Origin: Bacteroidota bacterium
GTDB lineage: Bacteria; Bacteroidota; Bacteroidia; Bacteroidales; F082
Length of the DNA stretch: 21,793 nucleotides
Direction: 5' to 3'
Assembly (NCBI GenBank): GCA_002686705.1
Contig: NYYH01000035.1
Location: forward strand, 1-21,793
Position 1 is the first letter of the stretch, and each line of letters opens with the position of its first letter. Under the pieces are notes generated by a model, which saw only the letters and a list, made by a program, of their open reading frames with translations, was not told the DNA's origin and made no database searches. Made by a program: the position numbers and the translations under genes. Positions 9,775 through 16,547 of the stretch are shown one piece after another.

Positions 9775-10145
9775 AGAAGCTCAAGTATTTTAGGAAGGAA
9801 AATAATTATTCCAATAATAAACGAGGTAATTGCTAGTATTAATACTGCTCCTGCTGACAAGTCTTTGACAATACCTGCAATTTTATTTTTATCAGGAGAA
9901 ATAAGGTTCATTAGTTCTTCAATTGATGAATTAAAAATTTCTGCTGCTAATACCATTCCGATAACAATAATAATGGAAATCCATTCGAGCCAACTTATTT
10001 TAAGCAAAAAACCTAATATAATTGCAATTATTGCTAGCACGATGTGAATTCTAAAATTATGCTGTGTTAGCAGCGTATATTTAATTCCTTTAATCGCAAA
10101 CACAAAACTTTTTAATCGATCAACTATTGAAAATCCCTTTATCAT
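9771..10145 (-). CDS. dgkA: DgkA-family diacylglycerol/undecaprenol kinase
   Basis: Small integral membrane kinase of 124 residues with three predicted membrane segments (about 30-48, 53-70 and 95-118). The family signature is clear: EIFNSSIEELMNLISP followed by KIAGIVKDLSAGAV, which carry the conserved Glu, Asn and KD residues of the active site. Members phosphorylate diacylglycerol or undecaprenol at the inner membrane, and sequence alone does not decide which. Co-translation with a presumed amino-sugar kinase makes a cell-envelope recycling role plausible. A TATCTTTG promoter element lies 20 bases upstream of the ATG. Confidence 0.93.
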   Translation of the reverse strand: MIKGFSIVDRLKSFVFAIKGIKYTLLTQHNFRIHIVLAIIAIILGFLLKISWLEWISIIIVIGMVLAAEIFNSSIEELMNLISPDKNKIAGIVKDLSAGAVLILAITSFIIGIIIFLPKILELL

Positions 10146-10165
10146 ATAGGTTACTTTTTCAATAA

Positions 10166-10173
10166 CAAAGATA
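10166..10173 (-). promoter_or_regulatory. Candidate -7 element of the dgkA-kinase operon
   Basis: TATCTTTG on the minus strand is a full match to TAnnTTTG, 20 bases before the dgkA start. The -33 region lacks a clear TTTG. The remaining bases of the 97-base gap to the MATE gene show nothing else. Confidence 0.38.
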
Positions 10174-10242
10174 GGTAATTTTATACATTTAATTTCGTAC
10201 AGTAATGTCTATTTCAATGGAATTCTGGTAATGATTAATAAT

Positions 10243-11592
10243 TTAATCAGGATTATTATCGTGTTTTACGACAGCCTTTTTCTTCCATCTTCCTGACAGG
10301 TAATAGATATATGATAAAATGGCGCCGAAAAACCAGGCAATGGGTATACCCCACCAAATACCAATTGATCCAATTTCTTCAGAAAGAAACCATGATGTAG
10401 GCAGTCTTACAGCCCATAATGCTAACAAGGTGATAATCATAGGGATAAATGTATCACCTGCTCCTCTAAGTAGGCCATTTAGAATAAACATGGTTGAAAA
10501 GACTATATAAAATGGAGTTACGATGTAAATGTACTGTTTGCCTATTTCAATAACTTCTTTACTATCAGTAAAAAGGCTAATTAGCGGACCGGCAAAAATT
10601 ACCGCGAAAATTGTAACTGCAAGAGATATTGAATTAATCATCAACAAAGTAGATTTTAAACCTTTACCGATTCTCTCGAACTTATTAGCTCCAATATTCT
10701 GTCCAACAAAAGTTGAAATAGCCGCGGAGAAGTTCATTGCAGGCATAACTGCAAACGAATCTATTCGCATAGCAATACTATATGCAGCAATCGTTGGAGT
10801 TCCAAATACATTAACAATCCTGTATAGTGCTAAAAATCCGAGAGCAACAAAAGTATGTTGGAAGCCTGTAGGTAATCCGATCCGTAAACTTTTCTTGAAA
10901 ATACTCATATCAAATCTCATCTTAAGTGGAGAAATATCAATGAGGCGATGGAATTTATTTATATACCAAATAATTGCGAAAAAAGCACATCCTTGTGAGA
11001 TTACAGTTGCTGCTGCCACACCAACAATACCCCATCTAAACACAACAACAAATAATAAATCGAGCGCGATGTTTAGTATGGTTGATCCAATTAAAAAATA
11101 GACAGGTGTTTTTGAGTCTCCTAATCCACGGAGAATGGCGCTTGTACCCTGAAAGCCAAAAAAGAAAATAAATCCGATTGCGTAAACATTAAAATACTGA
11201 ATGGCCATGGGTGCTACATCCGCAGGCAAATCAATCATCTCAAATACATATTTACTCAACCAAATTCCAACCAGCGTAATAATTATTGACGCAAAAAACA
11301 TAAAAATAAATAATGTGTCGATTGTGCGCTTCATGTTTTCCATTTGTTTTGCGCCAAAATATTGAGCAATAATTATAGTTGCTCCAATTGCAATACCAAC
11401 AACAAATGAAATAAGAGCAAAAATGAAAGGGAAATTTGCACCAACAGCAGCAAGGGCTTCGTCACCTATGACTTTACCAACAATAATGCTGTCAACAACA
11501 TTGTAAAGTTGTTGAAATACATTTCCGAAAAGCATAGGTATGGCGAAATTCAATATCCGTTTGCCCTCTTTACCGGTTGTTAGATCTTTCAA
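10243..11592 (-). CDS. MATE-family efflux transporter
   Basis: A 449-residue, strongly hydrophobic protein with about twelve membrane segments, belonging to the MATE (NorM/DinF-like) drug or metabolite:cation antiporters. The N-terminus MKDLTTGKEGKRILNFAIPM and the following MLFGNVFQQLYNVVD are typical of the family. The start codon is TTG at 11592: an in-frame TAA lies two codons upstream, and conservation begins right there. Internal duplication is visible as a second, similar half (GPLISLFTDSKEVIEIGKQY, then GLLRGAGDTF). The substrate is unknown. It follows tatA by 54 bases and might share its message. Confidence 0.95.
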   Translation of the reverse strand: MKDLTTGKEGKRILNFAIPMLFGNVFQQLYNVVDSIIVGKVIGDEALAAVGANFPFIFALISFVVGIAIGATIIIAQYFGAKQMENMKRTIDTLFIFMFFASIIITLVGIWLSKYVFEMIDLPADVAPMAIQYFNVYAIGFIFFFGFQGTSAILRGLGDSKTPVYFLIGSTILNIALDLLFVVVFRWGIVGVAAATVISQGCAFFAIIWYINKFHRLIDISPLKMRFDMSIFKKSLRIGLPTGFQHTFVALGFLALYRIVNVFGTPTIAAYSIAMRIDSFAVMPAMNFSAAISTFVGQNIGANKFERIGKGLKSTLLMINSISLAVTIFAVIFAGPLISLFTDSKEVIEIGKQYIYIVTPFYIVFSTMFILNGLLRGAGDTFIPMIITLLALWAVRLPTSWFLSEEIGSIGIWWGIPIAWFFGAILSYIYYLSGRWKKKAVVKHDNNPD

Positions 11593-11646
11593 TTAAGTTA
11601 TGTTAGAGTATTACTAATGATAATAAGCAGGATAAACTTTCTGTGG

Positions 11647-11919
11647 TTATTTTTTTTTAGGTTTTTGCAAATTATCTGTCTTTAGTATATTTTTCGGATT
11701 AATTTTGTTTACACCCGACTTCAAATCATGTATTTCTGAGGTAACATCTTTTATATCATTTTTAATGCCACTGTCTTCAGTTGCTTTCTTAAAATCACGA
11801 ATGCCTTTTCCAAGTCCCCTGGCTAATTCAGGTATCTTTTTTCCGCCAAATAATAGGATTACAACTATCAGTATGATAATTATCTCAGGACCACCAATCC
11901 ATCCGCAGTGCTGTATCAT
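11647..11919 (-). CDS. tatA: Sec-independent translocase subunit TatA
   Basis: A 90-residue protein with one N-terminal membrane helix (EIIIILIVVILLFG), a short hinge, the amphipathic helix motif GGKKIPELARGLGKGIRDFKKATE, and a charged C-terminal tail. It forms the pore-like TatA part of the twin-arginine pathway, which exports folded proteins. The FGGKKIPELARGLGKG signature is decisive for the TatA/B family, and the short length favours TatA over TatB. No tatC is in the window. The ATG at 11919 leaves a normal short N-terminus before the membrane helix. Confidence 0.93.
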   Translation of the reverse strand: MIQHCGWIGGPEIIIILIVVILLFGGKKIPELARGLGKGIRDFKKATEDSGIKNDIKDVTSEIHDLKSGVNKINPKNILKTDNLQKPKKK

Positions 11920-12022
11920 AATAAAAAAGTTAATTCGTACAATTTGTAAAAGTCATTCCAATAAGAGTTATACAATGAAACAATGAATGCTCAAATCCCA
12001 TAACAAGTATTTAAAAAACGAA

Positions 12023-12442
12023 TTATTCCTTTATGTAAACATTTTGGCTAATGTTTGGACCATCGGGCTGAACTGCAACAATGGTAAGATCACCGACAGG
12101 AATTTCAGTAACTAGTAACTCCTTTCCGTTCATATATATTTCTCCCTGTGTGCAAACATCTAAAAAAGTTTGCATACCCCAACTTTCTACGGCTAGCTCA
12201 TTTGCTTCGATAAAATATTCAGCAACTAATTCGTCGAAGGCATAGCATCCATTTGGGCCAACTACTCCATAAAATTTAATACTAAGAGTATCTCCAAAAT
12301 TGATTGTGTCTAGATGAATCATGCTGTCAATTTGAATAATAAACTCTTCTATTTTGGGGCCATTATCTTTTTTACATCCCGACCATATTATAACTGTGAG
12401 GCTAATCATTACTGCAAATGCAGTTAGTATGTTTTTGTTCAT
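12023..12442 (-). CDS. Unrecognised lipoprotein
   Basis: I do not recognise this 139-residue protein. It has a lipoprotein signal: a hydrophobic stretch, then WSGC with Cys23, then KKDN. The mature part is short and acidic, with alternating hydrophobic residues that suggest a beta-sandwich, plus two further Cys (in GPNGCYAF and LDVCTQG) that could form a disulphide. It is likely anchored in the outer or inner membrane facing the periplasm. It follows another unknown lipoprotein gene by about 100 bases on the same strand. A TATCTTTG -7-like site at 12535-12542 may give it a separate promoter. Confidence 0.75.
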   Translation of the reverse strand: MNKNILTAFAVMISLTVIIWSGCKKDNGPKIEEFIIQIDSMIHLDTINFGDTLSIKFYGVVGPNGCYAFDELVAEYFIEANELAVESWGMQTFLDVCTQGEIYMNGKELLVTEIPVGDLTIVAVQPDGPNISQNVYIKE

Positions 12443-12544
12443 GTTTGTGAATTTAAATTTATTTTTGATAAGATTACAACTTTAACAAGCTGATGAAATT
12501 GCAAACGGTATTCAATTAAAGTATATTGTTTATGCAAAGATAAA

Positions 12545-13078
12545 CTAGATTCCTAATATTTGTGCATCTACAAAAAAAGTGCTGAAAATTTCGATGTCAG
12601 TAGTGTCTGAAATTTGTTGACGTAATACTGTCTTGAAGCGTAGCTTGAACTCATCCTTTTTAATAAATTCTTTAAGATCATCATTGCTGGTTTCCATATT
12701 TATAGATGATAATCCTGTTTGAGGAATATCATCGTACCAGGCAATTTTCACTTCACTAAGGTTATTAGCAATAATATAGATTTCAATGGATTTAAGGAAG
12801 TCAAAAGATTGAGAGCTCGGAGAAGTAATATTCATCTTCATTTCTGTGAGGATAATTTCCTCGATTAGTCCACTACTTGTATTGTTATTGCCAAATATTT
12901 CGTCTGAATTTGTAGGTATATAAGGTGTCCATACATCAATTGGGATTCCAACAACGTCTGCTGGTGGAATAGTTACATTGCTCGTATAATCAATATAAAA
13001 ATGTGTTAATTGACTGACTTCTTTACACGAACCATAGGTGAGTAATACCACAGTGACTATTAAATATAATTTCTTCAT
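12545..13078 (-). CDS. Unrecognised lipoprotein
   Basis: A protein of 177 residues with no family I recognise. The ORF can be opened further to 13120, but I place the start at ATG 13078. Translation from there gives a clean signal, MKKLYLIVTVVLL, then TYGSC with the lipobox Cys. A perfect -7 promoter element also lies at 13118-13125, which would put the message start inside the longer ORF. The mature protein is rich in Thr, Ile and Asp without obvious repeats. It contains blocks such as IEIYIIANN and FKTVLRQQI that look like beta-strands, reminiscent of small Bacteroidota cell-surface lipoproteins. Function unknown. Confidence 0.75.
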   Translation of the reverse strand: MKKLYLIVTVVLLTYGSCKEVSQLTHFYIDYTSNVTIPPADVVGIPIDVWTPYIPTNSDEIFGNNNTSSGLIEEIILTEMKMNITSPSSQSFDFLKSIEIYIIANNLSEVKIAWYDDIPQTGLSSINMETSNDDLKEFIKKDEFKLRFKTVLRQQISDTTDIEIFSTFFVDAQILGI

Positions 13079-13117
13079 AATATATTGATTGTTATGCTGT
13101 TTTGCATGTTTATGGTG

Positions 13118-13125
13118 CAAAAGTA
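13118..13125 (-). promoter_or_regulatory. Candidate -7 element that fixes the lipoprotein start
   Basis: TACTTTTG on the minus strand matches TAnnTTTG fully. It lies about 40 bases before ATG 13078 and overlaps the codons of the longer possible ORF, which argues for the shorter start. No clear -33 TTTG. Confidence 0.42.
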
Positions 13126-13161
13126 CTAAAAAATAATCTCCTAAACCCCTTTATTATCTCT

Positions 13162-13857
13162 TTAATTCTGAGACCCAATCATAACTTCTTTCATTCTTGC
13201 AATTTGCTCGTTATTGCCAAGAACAAACAATTTAGATTTGGGTATCAATTTAGTATCTGGAGTTGGATTAATAATGAAATCACCAGTTGCAGTTTTAAAG
13301 CCGATTATATTTGCTCCTGATTTTTTTCTGATTCCTATCTCACTAATTGGTTTTTTAATAAGATCAGGGGGTAATTGATTACACATTATTTCATTAAGTT
13401 GAGTAGGAGTGTCACTGTGAATAGTAAGGTGCTCAAGAAATTCAACAACGTCAGGTTGAGCAATAAGTGTAGCCATGTGTACTCCACCAACTCTTTCTGA
13501 CATAACAACACTATCCACTCCAGCCATTCTTAATTTTTTTTCCGAACTTTCACTTGAAGCTCTGCTAATAATATTTAAATCATGTTTTAGTGATCGTGCT
13601 GTAAGGTCAACGTAAAGGTTATCAGCATCGTTTGGTAAAGTTGAAATTAATGATTTCGCCGTTTTAATTCCTGCTTTAATTAATACCTCATCATTAGTTG
13701 CATCGCCTTCTATAAATTTCACAGGCATACCCATATTATTAATAACTAATTCATGATTTTCATCAACAACTATTAGCTTCGATCCCAAATTTAGTAATTC
13801 GTCCACAACCTGTTTGCCGATTCTTCCATATCCTACAACGATAACATGATTCTCCAT
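13162..13857 (-). CDS. RCK (TrkA-type) domain of a K+ channel, separate frame
   Basis: This 231-residue reading frame carries the cytoplasmic gating part of a potassium channel. It has an N-terminal RCK_N/TrkA_N Rossmann domain starting HVIVVGYGRIGKQV (the GxGxxG fold, nucleotide or Ca2+ sensing), and a C-terminal TrkA_C domain from about residue 140 with IGIRKKSGANIIGF. It overlaps the pore frame by 25 bases, in the -1 frame relative to it. Upstream of its ATG the same frame stays open and encodes FFYSIKGKKRRSRK, the expected basic linker between pore and RCK. This strongly suggests it is normally the second half of one 339-residue protein. An AAGGAG sequence upstream of ATG 13857 could also allow independent translation. 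Confidence 0.85.
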   Translation of the reverse strand: MENHVIVVGYGRIGKQVVDELLNLGSKLIVVDENHELVINNMGMPVKFIEGDATNDEVLIKAGIKTAKSLISTLPNDADNLYVDLTARSLKHDLNIISRASSESSEKKLRMAGVDSVVMSERVGGVHMATLIAQPDVVEFLEHLTIHSDTPTQLNEIMCNQLPPDLIKKPISEIGIRKKSGANIIGFKTATGDFIINPTPDTKLIPKSKLFVLGNNEQIARMKEVMIGSQN

Positions 13858-14180
13858 TTTTCTTGATCTCCTTTTCTTGCCTTTAATTGAATAAAAAAAC
13901 TCAACTGGCTGTGTACCAGCTTTTGTGTAAGTATGCTTATAGTATATCCAAGTATTATGAGACTTGCAAGTATCAATCCGGATGTGAAAAGTTTCCCACC
14001 ATCGGACAAATCTTTTACTTCACCATACCCAACTGTAGAAATAGTAATTATTGTCATATACACAGAATCGATAAAACCAAAATTATCAATTTGCGTATAA
14101 CCTATTACACCAATTACAATTACTAAAAATAAAAGTAGCATTGCAATTAGTACTTGCCGTCTACTGTTGTTGTAATCCAA
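13833..14180 (-). CDS. K+ channel pore domain (ion channel, two-TM type)
   Basis: A 115-residue reading frame encoding a two-transmembrane potassium pore: TM1 (about 10-28), a pore helix, selectivity filter TISTVGYGEV (47-55), and TM2 (about 64-88). Its last 19 codons, after SQLSFF, run out of frame into nonsense and stop, whereas homologous channels continue into an RCK domain. The start is TTG at 14180: an in-frame stop lies just upstream, the next Met lies inside TM1, and a textbook promoter sits 20 bases before it. The protein conducts K+ across the inner membrane if joined to the RCK part by frameshift or assembled as a two-subunit form. Otherwise this is a frameshifted gene. Confidence 0.85.
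   Translation of the reverse strand: MDYNNSRRQVLIAMLLLFLVIVIGVIGYTQIDNFGFIDSVYMTIITISTVGYGEVKDLSDGGKLFTSGLILASLIILGYTISILTQKLVHSQLSFFIQLKARKGDQEKWRIMLSL
13893..13899 (-). other. T TTT TTT slippery heptamer joining pore and RCK frames
   Basis: In the pore frame the codons read AGT TTT TTT ATT, so the seven T bases form an exact X XXY YYZ -1 slippery heptamer. Slipping one base back continues with TAT TCA ATT and joins SQLSFF to YSIKGKKRRSRKMENH, the normal channel-RCK linker. A single missing T in a T8 run would look the same. Confidence 0.6.
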
Positions 14181-14200
14181 TTTTTATGATTTACTGGTTA

Positions 14201-14231
14201 CAAAATTATTAAATATTGGTGTGGTAACAAA
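14201..14231 (-). promoter_or_regulatory. Bacteroidota-type promoter of the K+ channel gene
   Basis: On the minus strand TTTG (14231-14228), a 19-base gap, and TAATTTTG (14208-14201) match the primary-sigma consensus TTTG-N19/21-TAnnTTTG at every fixed base. The predicted transcript would start around 14196, leaving a leader of about 16 bases to the TTG start. This is the best promoter in the window. Confidence 0.65.
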
Positions 14232-14290
14232 ATCATAAATTTAATAGCCTAACATTAGGATACTTGTCAACTGATAAAATTATTTTCTCA

Positions 14291-15562
14291 TTACTCCCTG
14301 TTTAGCAGCAAATGTCCAAACCTACAGCTAAGGCATCGTTTTTTGGAACAATAATTAGCTTCAAGTTGTAGCATAGCCTGCGATTGTAGCGCATTTTCAG
14401 CTTTTATTCCCATCGACAAAAATTTATTTGTTATTGAGTTTGATTCTGCCTTAATCTCGCTCAGCCAATCGAAAGCTCTTTCCTGAATACTGTGATTGTT
14501 TTTCATTTTGCCGTAAACAAACATTATTGGTATTATAGTGTTGATAAGAATAATATTAATTGTTGACAATCCCAGCATTTTAGTTTTGCCGGGTGCTAAT
14601 GTATCAAACCTGTAATGATTAATCCAATAATGTGAGGCTGTAGCTGATAATAAACTAATCACAGACTGTAATTTTTCTGATTCAAGAATTTTATTTAATA
14701 ATCCTGAAGAGTTATAAATAATGTTAGCCAATTGTGATATTCTTATAGTTGGAAAACTAACTGGTCTCATTCTCATAAATCGCCATAAATTACTATCCAT
14801 AGGCTGCAGTTTATATTTGCTCTTTAAGAAATCATATTCTTTCTTTAACTCGGCAGGATATTTATCTTTGTGAGGATCAGACAATAAACCCGCTTGTCCA
14901 TATAACAGGGCTTCGATTTGCATCAGATCGTCCATATGTTTCAGAAGCAACTTTAATGGCAAGGAAGATGCAAGCATTTCCATAGCATCTGCATTAGTAG
15001 TATATCCCAAACTTCGAGCTAATCGTTGATAAAAGATTTGCAAAAAATTATTTTTAGTTAATTCGAGAAACTCATATATCTCATCTGATTTTTTTTCAAG
15101 CCGTTCCGCCATCAATCTGTCAAACCAGGATAGCTTATCAAAATGTTTAATATTATGTATGAGATCATGACATGGTATGCTATTTTTTGAACTTTGAAAA
15201 GCTACGTAGTTTTCAAGTATACTGGAACTAAAGTTGTGCTTAAGCACCATTGTAGGTATTAATTCCGAATTTTTTCGGTAAACCGGCATATCATCATTAA
15301 AAACAACATGTAGGATAATATTGTTGTAACTTGGGTTGGTTTGGTGCTTGTGCTTGAACCAGTCTGATGAATTGACGTGTATTTCAACATTACCGGCCCA
15401 TTGCGTGTTGTCAATCATCATCTTCGCATTAAAAAAATCAGGACCGCTATCGGTATTACGAGAGCCAGGTGAAATTACGTTAATTACTTCACCAGAAGAC
15501 GATATCAAGTTGGGTTTAAATAATTGATATGTCCATAGATAAACTAAGAATTCTTCATTCAT
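14291..15562 (-). CDS. DUF2851 family protein
   Basis: A 423-residue protein with the N-terminal signature of DUF2851, a family common in Bacteroidota with no assigned function. The conserved block is SGPDFFNAKMMIDNTQWAGN followed by VEIHVNSSDW, KHKHQ and NIILHVVF. Its Asp, Glu and His spacing resembles a metal-dependent active site, but that reading is mine. The C-terminus carries a Cys cluster (CSKKRCLSC) that could bind zinc. There is no signal peptide or membrane segment, so it should be cytoplasmic. It is transcribed away from the coiled-coil/zapA operon. Confidence 0.88.
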   Translation of the reverse strand: MNEEFLVYLWTYQLFKPNLISSSGEVINVISPGSRNTDSGPDFFNAKMMIDNTQWAGNVEIHVNSSDWFKHKHQTNPSYNNIILHVVFNDDMPVYRKNSELIPTMVLKHNFSSSILENYVAFQSSKNSIPCHDLIHNIKHFDKLSWFDRLMAERLEKKSDEIYEFLELTKNNFLQIFYQRLARSLGYTTNADAMEMLASSLPLKLLLKHMDDLMQIEALLYGQAGLLSDPHKDKYPAELKKEYDFLKSKYKLQPMDSNLWRFMRMRPVSFPTIRISQLANIIYNSSGLLNKILESEKLQSVISLLSATASHYWINHYRFDTLAPGKTKMLGLSTINIILINTIIPIMFVYGKMKNNHSIQERAFDWLSEIKAESNSITNKFLSMGIKAENALQSQAMLQLEANYCSKKRCLSCRFGHLLLNRE

Positions 15563-15646
15563 ATTAGCAGGTTAAAATTTTAAAGTCTGACAATTAACGG
15601 GTTAGTAAGTGATTTTATTATTAATGTCAGCATATCTATTTATTTG

Positions 15647-15654
15647 TAAATTTG
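15647..15654 (+). promoter_or_regulatory. Candidate -7 element of the coiled-coil/zapA operon
   Basis: TAAATTTG, a full match to TAnnTTTG, lies 23 bases before ATG 15678. It would place the transcript start downstream of the GTG at 15609 and so supports the shorter start. No strong -33. Confidence 0.38.
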
Positions 15655-15677
15655 TCACATTATTGAATACTTTCTCA

Positions 15678-15965
15678 ATGGCTAACGAAAAAATATTAAT
15701 TGCCGGAATCGAGTATAAAGTTAGAAAATTAATTGAAATTAACGAATTACTTAAAAGGGAAAACACTCAATTGGCAGAAGAATCGAAAGTTTCTAAAAAA
15801 AAAATAGAAGAATTATATATAAAAATAGAGAATAATCAAAAAGAAATATTTAAATTTACACTTGCAAATACACTGGAGATAGAATTAGGTGTTGAAGAGG
15901 GCAGAAAAAGAATTGATAGTTTGATAGATGAGATTAATAGGTGCATTGAGGTATTAAGCGAATAG
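15678..15965 (+). CDS. Small coiled-coil protein encoded upstream of zapA
   Basis: A 95-residue, Lys/Glu-rich protein. After a short N-terminal segment (LIAGIEYKVRKLIEI), residues about 22-60 form a clear coiled coil (NELLKRENTQLAEESKVSKK), followed by a second helical part ending in SLIDEINRCIEVL. The start at 15678 (MANEKI) is preferred over GTG 15609: the upstream extension is a hydrophobic, poorly structured stretch, and a -7 element lies between. Being 25 bases before zapA suggests a division-related partner, loosely like ZapB. That is inference from context, and the sequence itself is too low in information to assign. Confidence 0.8.
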   Translation: MANEKILIAGIEYKVRKLIEINELLKRENTQLAEESKVSKKKIEELYIKIENNQKEIFKFTLANTLEIELGVEEGRKRIDSLIDEINRCIEVLSE

Positions 15966-15990
15966 CTCATTATCTTAATAAAAGTTGATA

Positions 15991-16284
15991 ATGAAAACAG
16001 ATCTGAATATAAAAGTTGACATCGGGGGAAGGCCATATACTTTAACTATTGGCAGGAGTGAGGAAGAGTTAGTTAGAAAGGCAGCTAATGATGTTAACCG
16101 AACAATTAATAAGTATTCAAAAGATTTTGAATATAAGGATATGCAGGATTTGTACGCAATGGTTTCATTACAGTACGCTTCAAGTTTAATGCACATTGAA
16201 AATGAAAAATCTTTCAGAGATAAAGAAATGAAAGATAAATTGATGGAAATAGATACGGAATTAACAACCCATCTGAAACTATAA
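15991..16284 (+). CDS. zapA: Cell division protein ZapA
   Basis: A 97-residue FtsZ-ring-associated protein that bundles FtsZ filaments at mid-cell. The N-terminal globular domain has the family pattern NIKVDIGGRPYTLTIGRSEE followed by LVRKAANDVNRTI. The C-terminal part is a coiled-coil dimerisation helix (MHIENEKSFRDKEMKDKLME). The start is ATG 15991, since the preceding in-frame codons are TTG-ATA. It is preceded by the coiled-coil gene and followed by the 6S-like RNA and rny. zapA next to a 6S RNA gene is also the arrangement in E. coli. Confidence 0.93.
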   Translation: MKTDLNIKVDIGGRPYTLTIGRSEEELVRKAANDVNRTINKYSKDFEYKDMQDLYAMVSLQYASSLMHIENEKSFRDKEMKDKLMEIDTELTTHLKL

Positions 16285-16310
16285 AGTACTTCGTTCTTAA
16301 AAATATAAAA

Positions 16311-16512
16311 GTGCCCGTGTAATTCACAGTTTGTAAATTCAACACTATAACAATTAGGGATAAGCTCAAAGCATCGTAGGACAGGCCTGATTATTTGCTT
16401 TATGCAGATAATTCTCCTTTACGGAGGACGCTGGAAGTTCGAAAATACTGGCAGCCCTAGACGTTCTAAAAATGGAGTTTACATGACTCCGGATTACCGC
16501 GGGCCTTTTTTT
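16311..16512 (+). ncRNA. ssrS: 6S RNA (SsrS-like; Bacteroidales-type)
   Basis: The 263-base gap between zapA and rny holds a long, self-complementary RNA of about 200 bases. The 5' arm (16313-16325, GCCCGTGTAATTC) pairs with the 3' arm (16491-16504, GGATTACCGCGGGC) over 13 pairs with one bulge, and a run of seven T follows, giving an intrinsic end. Next to the closing stem on the 3' side is a small hairpin (GGAGT/ACTCC, 16474-16490), as seen beside the 6S central bubble. An inner stem TTAGGG/CCCTAG (354-359 with 455-460 of the 16 kb block) and an apical hairpin CTCC/GGAG (16414-16426) complete a rod-like fold. 6S RNA binds the housekeeping RNA polymerase as a promoter mimic. Shape, size and zapA neighbour all agree; exact ends are estimates. 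Confidence 0.8.
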
Positions 16513-16547
16513 ATCTCCTGTATTGCATCTCATAAAATTGATAAATT

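Noticed and set aside
10529..11101. A 190-codon plus-strand ORF opposite the MATE gene
   Set aside because: It is a shadow of the membrane protein on the other strand, with no domain, signal or promoter of its own.
14248..14259. Palindrome CCTAA-CA-TTAGG upstream of the K+ channel promoter
   Set aside because: Short, with a loop too tight for a full hairpin. It could be an operator, but a single 12-base palindrome in AT-rich DNA is expected by chance.
15609..15677. GTG-initiated N-terminal extension of the coiled-coil gene with a hydrophobic stretch
   Set aside because: A -7 promoter element at 15647-15654 lies inside it, and the protein looks complete from ATG 15678. It is not taken as a signal peptide.
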